Of a DNA stretch of 48,160 nt, positions 1 through 7,892 are shown one piece after another. Source of the DNA: an uncultured Bacteroidales bacterium. Its GTDB lineage: Bacteria > Bacteroidota > Bacteroidia > Bacteroidales > Bacteroidaceae. The notes below the pieces were generated by a model, which was given only the letters and a program-made list of their open reading frames with translations, was not told where the DNA came from and searched no databases. The position numbers and the translations under genes are program-made. The DNA is taken from contig CADAPC010000024.1 of the NCBI GenBank assembly GCA_902789725.1, forward strand, positions 1-48,160, written 5' to 3'. Positions within the stretch are counted from its first letter, which is position 1; every line of letters begins with the position of its first letter.

Positions 1-212
1 AAAACCATACATTATCACGGATATAGTGGCAAAAAGGCCTGCAAAGGCAACACCTAACAGAAAAATTAGTCCACGGGACTATTAGTTGCGGATTTTAGGC
101 TTTAATTGTTTTCTCACAATGTTTCATAAAATTCGTTGTGTTCTTTTTCATCATATAGTAATATAGCGTTGAAATACGAACATGCCTATACTATACTCCT
201 CTTAAACAAACT
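1..212. other. Left-edge intergenic region with possible gene remnants
   Basis: No convincing complete gene is visible here. On the minus strand, bases 72 to 1 read as a strongly hydrophobic stretch (begins GLIFLLGVAFAG), like a membrane segment. It is preceded by an in-frame TAG with no good start codon, so it may be chance, a broken gene, or the beginning of a gene running off the edge. On the plus strand, frames 1 and 2 are open from base 1 and close at about 57 and 84, so a gene tail is equally possible. Confidence 0.25.
62..81 (-). terminator. Possible intrinsic terminator downstream of the ATPase gene
   Basis: On the minus strand TAGTCC-CGT-GGACTA forms a 6-bp stem with a 3-nt loop followed directly by ATTTTT. 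It lies about 130 bases downstream of the stop codon of the minus-strand ATPase gene. The stem is short, so this is a moderate call. Confidence 0.4.
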
Positions 213-1667
213 CTATTCGAAATCTCTAAACAAGTCATCCAACGTAACCTCCCTCTGGGCTGTATCTGAATATTTGTTACGTTTCAAACCGTAGGTAGTA
301 ATCATTGTGGTGTGAAGCGACTTTCGTGTACCAGTTACAGCACGAAAGGTTTCCTTGCGCGAGTTCAGACGCTCTGCATAGTCCTGACTGATAGAATATG
401 AATCGCTGGAAAACTTACACTCACAGAGGTTGACGGTCTCATCACGGCGGTCAATGACTAAGTCTATCTGTGTGCCTTTGTGCTGTGTGCCATCTTTGTC
501 TATGAATGCCTTACATGACCAGGAGCAGACTTCACTCAACACACCGCTGATTCCCAACTTCAGTTTGATTTGAGGGATATGATGCATGCAAACCTGCTCG
601 AAAGCGTATCCTTGCCATGTCGTCCTCCTGGGATTATCCAGCATGTTGCTCCAGAAATGGCTGTCTTGCCCGCTATACTTGCTTACAAACTGCAAATGGA
701 ACAGAGAGAAAAGGTCTGCCAGTTGGTACATCTGACCACGGCCTTTATTCCCAAATGCCGCATATTGCCGTAGGAAGTCGCACTTACACAGGTTGTCAAG
801 GACCTCAGTAAGCAGTCCGCCATCGTCCATTTTCAGAGCCTCCTGAATATCCTTGCGACTCATTCCGGAGGAACGGGTAGCGAGCTGCTCCACAACAGAG
901 CGGTACACCTTGGAGTCACGAAACAACGAGCGGAAAATAAAATCATACTCTGTTCGCAATGCTGCTCCCTCCTCAAAGAAAAGGTGGTCGATGTTCTCAT
1001 TCAGAGAAAGACTGCCTTCCAGCATATCCAGATAATAAGGAATGCCTCCCATCGTCATATATGCCTCTGTCACTTGGTAGTGCTCCCAATCTATGCCTTT
1101 GACCTTCAAGAACTGCTCGGTCTCGAAGAGAGTGAACGGACGAAGATAGATTTGTCGATTTACACGTCCATGCATCCCACCCTTGTCTCCGATTAGTTTT
1201 GAAAGCATCCATGTAGTGGCAGAGCCACAGACAAATAGTTTCAATCCAGGAACAGACGATGCCCAACTGTTCCAAAAATAGCTGAAAGCAGAGAGGAAAC
1301 CTGACTTAGGCGTATCCATCCAAGGTAGTTCGTCAAGAAAAACTACGATTCGTTCTTTATGAAGGGAAGAAAGATACTCTCGTAAAGCTTCAAATGCCTC
1401 ATACCAGTCTTTGGATTTTAGATGTTTCCTGCCAGAATATCTTTCCAATTCTTTCTTGAACAGGGTCAGCTGTGTGCTTCGAGGTGTCTCGAAAGAACCT
1501 GTAAAGTAGAAATCAAAGTCATTGTTGAAAAACTGTTTGACCAAATAAGTTTTGCCAACACGCCTGCGTCCATAAACAGCCACAAGTTCTGCTTTGGGAG
1601 ATTGATAGTACTCTCTTATCAAGTCCTGCTCATGCTTACGTCCAAGGATTGATGTCTTATAGTTCAT
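213..1667 (-). CDS. P-loop ATPase with DUF234 / PD-(D/E)XK-like C-terminus
   Basis: A 484-residue protein of the ATPase_2/DUF234 type common in Bacteroidales and archaea, often in many copies per genome. The Walker A motif GRRRVGKT is at about residues 33-40 and the Walker B motif VVFLDELPW at about 107-115. A winged-helix-like middle region follows. Near the C-terminus, QIDLVIDRR followed by NLCECKFS matches the D...ExK core of PD-(D/E)XK nuclease-like folds. The ATG sits just downstream of a TAnnTTTG promoter and the gene is probably transcribed alone. Its cellular job is unknown. Roles in DNA processing or defence are inferred from the domain pairing, not shown here. Confidence 0.85.
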   Translation of the reverse strand: MNYKTSILGRKHEQDLIREYYQSPKAELVAVYGRRRVGKTYLVKQFFNNDFDFYFTGSFETPRSTQLTLFKKELERYSGRKHLKSKDWYEAFEALREYLSSLHKERIVVFLDELPWMDTPKSGFLSAFSYFWNSWASSVPGLKLFVCGSATTWMLSKLIGDKGGMHGRVNRQIYLRPFTLFETEQFLKVKGIDWEHYQVTEAYMTMGGIPYYLDMLEGSLSLNENIDHLFFEEGAALRTEYDFIFRSLFRDSKVYRSVVEQLATRSSGMSRKDIQEALKMDDGGLLTEVLDNLCKCDFLRQYAAFGNKGRGQMYQLADLFSLFHLQFVSKYSGQDSHFWSNMLDNPRRTTWQGYAFEQVCMHHIPQIKLKLGISGVLSEVCSWSCKAFIDKDGTQHKGTQIDLVIDRRDETVNLCECKFSSDSYSISQDYAERLNSRKETFRAVTGTRKSLHTTMITTYGLKRNKYSDTAQREVTLDDLFRDFE

Positions 1668-1684
1668 CGTTTTCGATTTTTTTG

Positions 1685-1692
1685 CAAAAATA
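1685..1692 (-). promoter_or_regulatory. Bacteroidetes -7 box for the ATPase gene
   Basis: The minus strand reads TATTTTTG, matching TAnnTTTG, 17 bases upstream of the ATPase start codon. No clear TTTG -33 box is visible. Confidence 0.5.
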
Positions 1693-1822
1693 CAAAAAAA
1701 CAGCGATACTACTTCCGAAACATCGTTATTTTTTTCAAAACGGAAGCATTATCTCCACTTTTTTACTTTTCACGTCCCCAAAAAACTTGAACTCAGCCGA
1801 TTTCTTCATTGAGGAATCTAAT

Positions 1823-1865
1823 AAAACAAGCGAAGTAGCTTTTGAGTTACTTCGCTTGTTTTTTT
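1823..1865 (-). terminator. Terminator for the DUF2795 gene, possibly bidirectional
   Basis: A perfect inverted repeat has arms at 1823-1837 and 1848-1862 (core ACAAGCGAAGTA / TACTTCGCTTGT) around a 10-nt loop. It abuts the stop codon of the minus-strand DUF2795 gene. Both strands have T-rich flanks, so it could stop transcription from either side. Confidence 0.8.
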
Positions 1866-2085
1866 AATATTCATCCTCGTCCCACAGGAAATCCTCTTTG
1901 GAGGGATAGTCGGGCCAAATTTCTTCTATGGATTCATAGACATCGCCTTCGTCCTCTATCTCTTCAAGGTTTTCTATCACTTCAAGTGGCGCGCCAGAGC
2001 GGGTGGCGTAGTCAATAAGCTCTTCTTTGGTGGCTGGCCAAGGAGCATCTTCCAATTTTGATGCTAATTCAAGTGTCCAATACAT
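1864..2085 (-). CDS. DUF2795 family small acidic protein
   Basis: A 73-residue protein starting MYWTLELASKLEDAPWPATK, a conserved signature of DUF2795 in Bacteroidetes. It is very acidic, with many Glu and Asp and an EDLWDEDEY-like tail, and has no signal peptide or membrane segment. No function is established for the family. It has its own promoter inside the end of the upstream adenosyltransferase gene and a strong terminator immediately after the stop, so it is probably expressed separately as well as by read-through. Confidence 0.85.
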   Translation of the reverse strand: MYWTLELASKLEDAPWPATKEELIDYATRSGAPLEVIENLEEIEDEGDVYESIEEIWPDYPSKEDFLWDEDEY

Positions 2086-2114
2086 AGTTTTAGTTCATTT
2101 TGTGATTTCGGGCG

Positions 2115-2146
2115 CAAAAGTACAACTTATTTTGTTCTCTGCCAAA
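2115..2146 (-). promoter_or_regulatory. Promoter for the DUF2795 gene
   Basis: On the minus strand TTTG (2143-2146) and TACTTTTG (2115-2122) are separated by 20 nt, close to the Bacteroidetes sigma consensus. The -33 box lies inside the 3' end of the adenosyltransferase gene. Confidence 0.6.
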
Positions 2147-2681
2147 TAATTTCGTCATGTTTTTCATCAATGTTGAGTTTTCTTGCCAAGACGAAGAGAT
2201 AATCGCTCAGACGATTGATGTAAGCGATGACTTGTGTGTCCACTTCTGCTCCTTCTTCGGCAAGGGCGAGGATGCGCCGTTCTGCCCTGCGGCAAACGGT
2301 GCGGCAAACATGCGCAAGGGCTGCGGCCCGGCATCCACCTGGCAAGATGAAACAGCGGAATGGTGGCAGCAGGACGTTGATGCGGTCTATTTCTTGCTCA
2401 ATGCCTGCCACCATGTCGGGGGTGACGATGTTGCCAGTACGCACTTCATGCTGAGAGTTGTCGGTGGCGAGGTAGCCTCCTACAACGAAAAGTGCGTTTT
2501 GTATGTTGGTGAGAAATGTCAGGTCGTTCTCATCGCTGCAATAAGTGATGAGCAGTCCGATTTGCGAACAGAGTTCGTCGATGGTGCCGTAGGATTCGAG
2601 GCGAGCGCAGGTTTTGTTGACTCGCTGTCCTCCAACAAGGGATGTCTGGCCTTGATCGCCTGTGCGTGTATAGATGGACAT
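2127..2681 (-). CDS. Cob(I)alamin adenosyltransferase, PduO type
   Basis: A 184-residue cytoplasmic enzyme that moves the adenosyl group of ATP onto cob(I)alamin to make adenosylcobalamin. The N-terminal nucleotide loop YTRTGDQGQTSLVGGQRV and the segment RLESYGTIDELCSQIG are PduO-family hallmarks. The later FILPGG and CRTVCRRAERRI segments match the cobalamin-site helices. Length is normal for the single-domain form. It lies 51 bases downstream of the truncated methyltransferase-like gene on the same strand. I saw no cobalamin riboswitch upstream, so B12 control at this gene is not supported by the sequence. Confidence 0.93.
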   Translation of the reverse strand: MSIYTRTGDQGQTSLVGGQRVNKTCARLESYGTIDELCSQIGLLITYCSDENDLTFLTNIQNALFVVGGYLATDNSQHEVRTGNIVTPDMVAGIEQEIDRINVLLPPFRCFILPGGCRAAALAHVCRTVCRRAERRILALAEEGAEVDTQVIAYINRLSDYLFVLARKLNIDEKHDEIIWQRTK

Positions 2682-2732
2682 GGGAAGATTATTTTATTAA
2701 TAAAAAATTAAACGATTAAAGAGTGAGGGGGG

Positions 2733-3173
2733 TTATAGAAGATAGTTTTGTTTAACGCGTTTGGAATCGAAGGTAACCAGTCCCCGGTGCCCCATGTCGA
2801 AGGTGACAATGGTTCGCGGATCGTGGACGATGTGCCCCCAAAGGGTGGCATTCTCATTGTGGATATGTTCGATGACGAGGATGGTGTCGGATGTGTGGGA
2901 CCGCATGGCTTCTTCGCAGCCTTGGGCAGCTTGTTGTCCCTTTCCATCAATAATGATGATTGGCTGCTGGCGAAAGTGATTGCGAATGCGGAAGAGTTGC
3001 TGCTGTTGGGGGGTGTTGAGGTGCTGTTCCTGATAGGCATAGTATGGGAGACACTCGAAAAGGACATCGCGGATGAGTTCGTATGCCCAAGGCGACTGCA
3101 CACCAAACCCGCGCCGATGTATGGCGCGGGTTGGAGCGGTGACTAATAGGTGTATTGTACGTCGTAGATTCAT
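2733..3173 (-). CDS. Truncated (internally deleted) methyltransferase-like protein
   Basis: A 146-residue protein. Its start, RRGFGVQSPWAYELIRDV then LPYYAY, matches the N-terminal signature (GVHSPFAF...) of a Bacteroidetes class I SAM methyltransferase family usually about 230-260 residues long. Its end, with a DTILVIEHIH-like strand, LWGHIVHDPRTIVTFD and GLVTFDSKRVKQNYLL, matches that family's C-terminus. The glycine-rich SAM-binding strand expected between them is absent, so about 100 residues appear to be missing. The frame is intact. It is probably not an active methyltransferase: either a decayed gene or a repurposed scaffold. It sits 72 bases after the histidine kinase gene. Confidence 0.65.
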   Translation of the reverse strand: MNLRRTIHLLVTAPTRAIHRRGFGVQSPWAYELIRDVLFECLPYYAYQEQHLNTPQQQQLFRIRNHFRQQPIIIIDGKGQQAAQGCEEAMRSHTSDTILVIEHIHNENATLWGHIVHDPRTIVTFDMGHRGLVTFDSKRVKQNYLL

Positions 3174-3245
3174 GTCTCTTTGTTTTTTAGAGTAGGATTT
3201 GTGTGAAATGCATGCGGCAAAGCGTTGGGAGGGGGAGAAACGGCA

Positions 3246-5126
3246 TTAGCTTTGCATTACCTGAGATTGCAGATTGTTTTCTGTTGTTTCTTCCTCTTCT
3301 TCATGGGTGGAGTTTCTCTGACAAGGAATGGTGAAAACAAACCGGGCTCCTTCTGTGTAGAGCGTATCGAGATGGATGTCTCCTCCCAAGGCACGGGCGA
3401 TGAGACGACACACATAGAGCCCAAGTCCAAGTCCAGGACTGTAGTGGTCGAGTTTCTCGAAATGTTCAAAGATGACATCGGTTTTGTCGGGGGGAATGCC
3501 TGTGCCCGTATCGGTAACTACAAACTGAATGATGTCGTTGGCCTCATAATGGGTGGCACTTAATGTTATTTTTCCACTTGTGGTGTTTTTGCAAGCATTG
3601 GAAAGCAGATTGTGCAGCACTTGCCCGATGCGCTTCCTATCAGAATGGAGTGTGAGATTTTTGTTCAGCGGCCGATAGAAATACTCCACTCCCGGGGGAA
3701 TGATCTCGCGAATTTCTTCGAAGCGTTCATTGCACAGCTGATTGACATCAATGTTGGTGAAGTGGAAGTTAAAAGTGCCCACCTCCATGTTGCTGACATC
3801 TATAATGTCGTCGAGGGTGGAAAGCAGCTGATTATTGCTCTCCATAATGTAGCCGTTATAGAGCGAGCGCTCCTCGTCGGAGAGGTCGTTTGACATGAGT
3901 TGAGCGAAACCCATGATGGCATTGAGGGGGGTGCGAATCTCATGCCGCATGTTTTGGATGAAGACAGTCTTCACACGGTCGGCAATGGCTGCCTGGTCGA
4001 GTGCCTTTTGCAATTCGTCAGCACGTTTTTTCTCTTCCACAGCTTGATTTTGATGCCAACCTAAATAGAATGCGACACCCAAAGCGAGAAGTAAAAGGAC
4101 GAAGGTGACAACCAGTGAGTTGTTTCGCATTTTCTCACGGCTGTCCTCTTTGCTTCGGTGTAAACTGTAGGTGGCGTTGATGACGGGGAAGTATTTCGAC
4201 ACGTCTAAAGCCAATGTGCGCGAAGGATAGGTGTTGGCATCTTCCATTGTACACATCAGATAGGGATAGGCACGGTCTATCTGGTCTTCTTCATAGAGAG
4301 CATATACGAGCCGGGGCAGGGCTTCGTACCTGGTGATGCCGTTTCTGATGTTGTTTAAGGCGGCCAAAGCGAGATAGTAGATGTGGCCGTCTCGATTGTT
4401 CAGAAGTTCGTAGGTAGAGGCAAGCGCGGCATGAATATCTGCCAAATCTTTTCCTTGAGCATGGGACAACCTCTTCAAGAGAATTTTGAGTGCCTCTTGA
4501 GGATGATTCAGGTAGATTTCTTTTTGAGCGATGACTATGTCGCGCTGTAAGCCCTCTGGCATGAGGCTAATCATGTCGTCGTAGTAAGCCTTCATCTGCA
4601 CTTCTTCATTCTGCACCACACTGATGTCCGACATATAGTCGGAAATATTTGCGCCATTGTCGATGTTGGTGCGATTGTAATGGATGCGTTCTTCTGTTGA
4701 CAAGGTGGCAGGGTCGAGGACTGCAGTGATGTTGTTGGCCTTGTGGTAAAGTCCCATCGTCCCATACACATGTGATGCATTCAGTTCAGTCCATGCTTGC
4801 AGATTGGTGTCATGCTCATATTGTTCCGTACGCCTAATCCGTTCCAATGTTTTGAGGGCTCCACGTCCGTCAATGTCGCTAAGCAGATTGTAAAGTTCCT
4901 TGCATTTTTCCACATACTTGGCAGGGGGGCATGTGCTGACAATGCGCTCCAAACTGTCGGCCTGCGCCTTACGGAGTTCCTGGTATTCTTTCTTGTGAAC
5001 TATGGCACTGTCGAGCTCAACCAGCACTGCCTCCACGTCACTCTTGCTGACATTTGGACCTTGCGCAAGGAGCGATAGAGGACATAGGCAGATAACGGTT
5101 TGAAGTAAAAAACGGATGAGCCGCAT
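3246..5126 (-). CDS. Membrane sensor histidine kinase with TPR-like periplasmic region
   Basis: A 626-residue protein with an N-terminal signal peptide ending near LLAQG. A long helical periplasmic region (about 25-335) has TPR-like repeats, and one membrane segment (about 338-357) is followed by a coiled linker. The HisKA motif MRHEIRTPLNAIMGF has its phosphorylated histidine at about residue 395. The HATPase boxes are present: N box NLLSNACKN, G1 DTGTGIPP and G2 GLGLGLYVC. There is no receiver or DNA-binding domain, so this is a classical kinase rather than a hybrid. No response regulator is adjacent. The signal it senses is unknown; TPR-like sensors in Bacteroidetes often respond to envelope or starvation cues (family knowledge). 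Confidence 0.88.
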   Translation of the reverse strand: MRLIRFLLQTVICLCPLSLLAQGPNVSKSDVEAVLVELDSAIVHKKEYQELRKAQADSLERIVSTCPPAKYVEKCKELYNLLSDIDGRGALKTLERIRRTEQYEHDTNLQAWTELNASHVYGTMGLYHKANNITAVLDPATLSTEERIHYNRTNIDNGANISDYMSDISVVQNEEVQMKAYYDDMISLMPEGLQRDIVIAQKEIYLNHPQEALKILLKRLSHAQGKDLADIHAALASTYELLNNRDGHIYYLALAALNNIRNGITRYEALPRLVYALYEEDQIDRAYPYLMCTMEDANTYPSRTLALDVSKYFPVINATYSLHRSKEDSREKMRNNSLVVTFVLLLLALGVAFYLGWHQNQAVEEKKRADELQKALDQAAIADRVKTVFIQNMRHEIRTPLNAIMGFAQLMSNDLSDEERSLYNGYIMESNNQLLSTLDDIIDVSNMEVGTFNFHFTNIDVNQLCNERFEEIREIIPPGVEYFYRPLNKNLTLHSDRKRIGQVLHNLLSNACKNTTSGKITLSATHYEANDIIQFVVTDTGTGIPPDKTDVIFEHFEKLDHYSPGLGLGLYVCRLIARALGGDIHLDTLYTEGARFVFTIPCQRNSTHEEEEETTENNLQSQVMQS

Positions 5127-5183
5127 AGAGCTATAGTTAGGTTATGGATAAGTTTTTTTGTAACACTTTATTCAATTCGGTGG

Positions 5184-5191
5184 CAAATGTA
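5184..5191 (-). promoter_or_regulatory. -7 box for the histidine kinase gene
   Basis: The minus strand reads TACATTTG, about 58 bases upstream of the kinase start. The -33 region is not a clear TTTG. Confidence 0.5.
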
Positions 5192-5287
5192 GGGATTTGT
5201 TTTATTAAAAACACCATAAATAGTCCTTTTTTTCTCTTTTGAAGATTAAAATTTTGATAAGTGAAGTGGTTTTTTGTTGTTTTGTGC

Positions 5288-5295
5288 TAACTTTG
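5288..5295 (+). promoter_or_regulatory. -7 box for birA
   Basis: TAACTTTG lies 17 bases upstream of the chosen ATG at 5313, giving a very short leader. This favours ATG 5313 over the in-frame TTG at 5304. Confidence 0.6.
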
Positions 5296-5312
5296 CATGA
5301 AAATTGCAATGT

Positions 5313-6080
5313 ATGGAAAGCATTTCGCGCATAAATATTCCCACAGTCGATTCGACCAATCTTTTTGTCAGGGAGATGTTGAAGGAGGAAGGGACGGGAC
5401 AGGTGATGTCGGCGGCATCGTTACCTGGTTTCACTCTGGTGGTAGCCGATGACCAAACTCGAGGTCGCGGGCAGCAAGGCAATTCATGGGAAACGGAAAA
5501 AGGGAAGAACCTCACTTTTTCTTTGCTATGCCACCCTTCTTTCGTGAAAGCATCCAGGCAGTTTGTCCTTTCACAGTGCATGGCTGTAGCCGTGCGAGAG
5601 GCACTGTCTGCTTATGTAGGGCATGTGGAGGTGAAATGGCCTAATGACATTTATGTGGGCGACGATAAGATTAGCGGCACGCTGATTGAATGTGATTTGC
5701 AAGGGAAGAGCATTTCCAACTGCATCATTGGTGTGGGAATCAATGTGAACCAAACTCTTTTCCGAAGCGATGCACCTAACCCAACGTCGTTGAAACTGCT
5801 GACAGGGAATGAACAGGACCGCGAGGAAGTGCTCGCATCTGTACTGAACCACTTTCAGCAATTTTACGCTCTGCTGAAGGAGGGGAAAGATGCTGAGGTG
5901 AAGCAATTGTACATGAAGCATCTGTATCGTCGAGAGGGGTTTCATCGCTACAGTGATGTGAGAGGAGAATTTTGGGCTGCTATTGAAGATGTGGAACCCA
6001 CGGGGCACCTGCTTCTGCGATTTGAAAACGAACAAGTGGTGCGCTATGAATTCAAAGAAGTAAAACAGTTGAAAGATTAA
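5313..6080 (+). CDS. birA: Biotin--[acetyl-CoA-carboxylase] ligase
   Basis: A 255-residue ligase that activates biotin as biotinyl-AMP and attaches it to a lysine of biotin-carrier proteins. The substrate-binding motif appears as DQTRGRGQQGNSWE (family GRGRxGxxW). The KWPNDIYVGDDKISGTLIE segment and IGVGINVN are also characteristic. It lacks the N-terminal helix-turn-helix of bifunctional BirA, so it is a group I ligase without repressor function. I start it at the ATG (MESISRINIP), just after the promoter. It begins the likely operon birA-queA-Nudix; the next gene starts 4 bases after its stop. Confidence 0.92.
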   Translation: MESISRINIPTVDSTNLFVREMLKEEGTGQVMSAASLPGFTLVVADDQTRGRGQQGNSWETEKGKNLTFSLLCHPSFVKASRQFVLSQCMAVAVREALSAYVGHVEVKWPNDIYVGDDKISGTLIECDLQGKSISNCIIGVGINVNQTLFRSDAPNPTSLKLLTGNEQDREEVLASVLNHFQQFYALLKEGKDAEVKQLYMKHLYRREGFHRYSDVRGEFWAAIEDVEPTGHLLLRFENEQVVRYEFKEVKQLKD

Positions 6081-6084
6081 AGAG

Positions 6085-7350
6085 TTGAAATTGAATCCGA
6101 AGAATATACATATTGCAGATTATAACTATAACTTGCCTGATGAACGCATTGCAAAGTTTCCTTTAGCTGAACGAGATGCAAGCAAGTTACTGGTCTATCG
6201 GAAAGGAGAAGTTAGCGAAGATGTGTTTACTTCTCTTCCGAACTATTTACCGAAGGGTGCCTTGATGATTTTTAACAACACGAAGGTCATTCAGGCTCGT
6301 CTTCATTTTCGCAAGGCTCCAACTGATGGGGGGCAAGGTGCACTCATTGAGGTGTTCTGCCTTGAACCCGCATGGCCCAATGACTATCAAGTGAATTTTT
6401 CTCAGCGAGGGAGTGTGCAGTGGTATTGTCTGGTGGGCAAACTGAAAAAGTGGAAAGAGGGCAAGCTGCTTCGAGAAATTGTAATGTCGGACGGTGAGCA
6501 TGTAGAGTTGGCTTGTGAACGCAAAGGGGTGCATGGAACGTCCCACATCATAGAATTCACATGGAACGGTAATTACACATGGGCTGAATTGCTCGATGCT
6601 GTGGGCGAACTGCCTATTCCTCCCTATTTGAATCGGGAGACTCAGGAGAGCGACAAGGCCACCTATCAGACGGTTTATTCCAAGATCAAAGGATCGGTAG
6701 CTGCGCCAACGGCTGGGCTCCATTTCACCGACAGGGTGCTGAAAGCACTGGACGACAAGGGCATTGACCGCGAGGAACTGACGTTACATGTGGGTGCTGG
6801 TACCTTCAAGCCTGTAAAGAGCGAGGAAATTGGTGGGCATGATATGCACACGGAACACATTGCCGTACGCCGACAAACCATTGAGAAGCTTATTGCTCAT
6901 GGAGGTGAAGCCATTGCCGTTGGAACCACCAGTGTACGCACTCTCGAAAGCCTTTACTATATGGGCATTCTTGCTGCCGAAGGGAAGGAAGATCTGCATG
7001 TGCCGCAGTGGATGCCATATCACGATTCTCTTCCCCATCCCACCCATAAAGGGGAAGCCGACCAACCGACAAAGAATACAGATGTCATCACTTCTCTCCG
7101 CTCCCTGCTTGCCTACATGGACAAGCATCAGTTGGAAGTGCTGCATTCTTCCACTCAAATCATTATCGCCCCAGGGTATGAATATCATATTGTGAAAATG
7201 ATGGTTACGAACTTCCATCAGCCACAATCTACGCTTTTGTTGCTCGTTTCGGCTTTCCTGCAAGGCGACTGGCACAAGGTGTACGATTTTGCACTCGCAC
7301 ACAACTTCCGCTTCCTCAGCTACGGTGACTCTTCACTCTTAATTCCATAG
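6085..7350 (+). CDS. queA: S-adenosylmethionine:tRNA ribosyltransferase-isomerase
   Basis: A 421-residue enzyme of queuosine synthesis that transfers and isomerises the ribosyl part of SAM onto preQ1 in tRNA to give epoxyqueuosine. Typical segments are YNLPDERIAKFPL, LMIFNNTKVIQARL, VGELPIPPYLNR, VAAPTAGLHFT and LHVGAGTFKPV. The C-terminus has MVTNFHQPQSTLLLLVSAF. It is longer than E. coli QueA (356), with extra residues in the second quarter and before the C-terminal part, as in many Bacteroidetes homologs. No ATG is available: an in-frame TGA lies at 6070-6072, so the start must be TTG at 6085 or 6091. It is tightly coupled to birA and the Nudix gene. Confidence 0.93.
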   Translation: MKLNPKNIHIADYNYNLPDERIAKFPLAERDASKLLVYRKGEVSEDVFTSLPNYLPKGALMIFNNTKVIQARLHFRKAPTDGGQGALIEVFCLEPAWPNDYQVNFSQRGSVQWYCLVGKLKKWKEGKLLREIVMSDGEHVELACERKGVHGTSHIIEFTWNGNYTWAELLDAVGELPIPPYLNRETQESDKATYQTVYSKIKGSVAAPTAGLHFTDRVLKALDDKGIDREELTLHVGAGTFKPVKSEEIGGHDMHTEHIAVRRQTIEKLIAHGGEAIAVGTTSVRTLESLYYMGILAAEGKEDLHVPQWMPYHDSLPHPTHKGEADQPTKNTDVITSLRSLLAYMDKHQLEVLHSSTQIIIAPGYEYHIVKMMVTNFHQPQSTLLLLVSAFLQGDWHKVYDFALAHNFRFLSYGDSSLLIP

Positions 7351-7354
7351 ACGT

Positions 7355-7858
7355 ATGAAAGATAACAACCAAGAAATGTTTCCTGTTGTCGATGAAGAAG
7401 GCAACATCACAGGGGCTGCCACAAGGGGGGAGTGCCACAGTGGGGCTATGCTTTTGCACCCAGTGGTGCATCTGCACGTGTTGAACAGCAAGGGGGAGCT
7501 TTATTTGCAAAAGCGACCCGAATGGAAAGATATTCAGCCAGGCAAGTGGGACACTGCTGTAGGTGGTCATGTGGATTTTGGGGAATGCGTGGAGGATGCT
7601 CTAAAACGTGAAGCGCGAGAGGAACTAGGCATTACGGATTTCACCCCAGAACGTTTAACACAATACGTCTTTGAGAGCAAACGTGAAAGAGAGCTGGTGT
7701 TTGCCTACAAGACTATCTATGATGGCGAAATCACCCCATCGGACGAACTGGACGGAGGACGATTTTGGACTTCTAAAGAAATCAGCGAACAAATCGGGAA
7801 GGGTGTCTTCACACCTAACTTTGAGAGTGAACTTAAACGTATAAAACTGTTCAAGTGA
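7355..7858 (+). CDS. Nudix hydrolase
   Basis: A 167-residue protein with a perfect Nudix box at about residues 70-92: GHVDFGECVEDALKREAR followed by EELGI, matching GX5EX7REUXEEXGU. The N-terminus (EGNITGAATRGECHSG) and the PEWKDIQPGKWDTAVGGH segment resemble the isopentenyl-diphosphate isomerase-like/YfcD Nudix branch. The substrate cannot be told from sequence; a pyrophosphate-linked nucleotide or metabolite is expected. It starts 4 bases after queA and is likely co-transcribed with it. Confidence 0.9.
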   Translation: MKDNNQEMFPVVDEEGNITGAATRGECHSGAMLLHPVVHLHVLNSKGELYLQKRPEWKDIQPGKWDTAVGGHVDFGECVEDALKREAREELGITDFTPERLTQYVFESKRERELVFAYKTIYDGEITPSDELDGGRFWTSKEISEQIGKGVFTPNFESELKRIKLFK

Positions 7859-7892
7859 ACACTAACGTGTATAACTAATATAACTACCTATT

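Noticed and set aside
2157..2711. 184-residue plus-strand open frame opposite the adenosyltransferase
   Set aside because: The minus-strand frame carries all PduO motifs; this one has none.
2682..3245. Cobalamin riboswitch near the adenosyltransferase
   Set aside because: The upstream gap is 51 bases and the sequence before it is coding; no B12-box-like conserved sequence was recognised.
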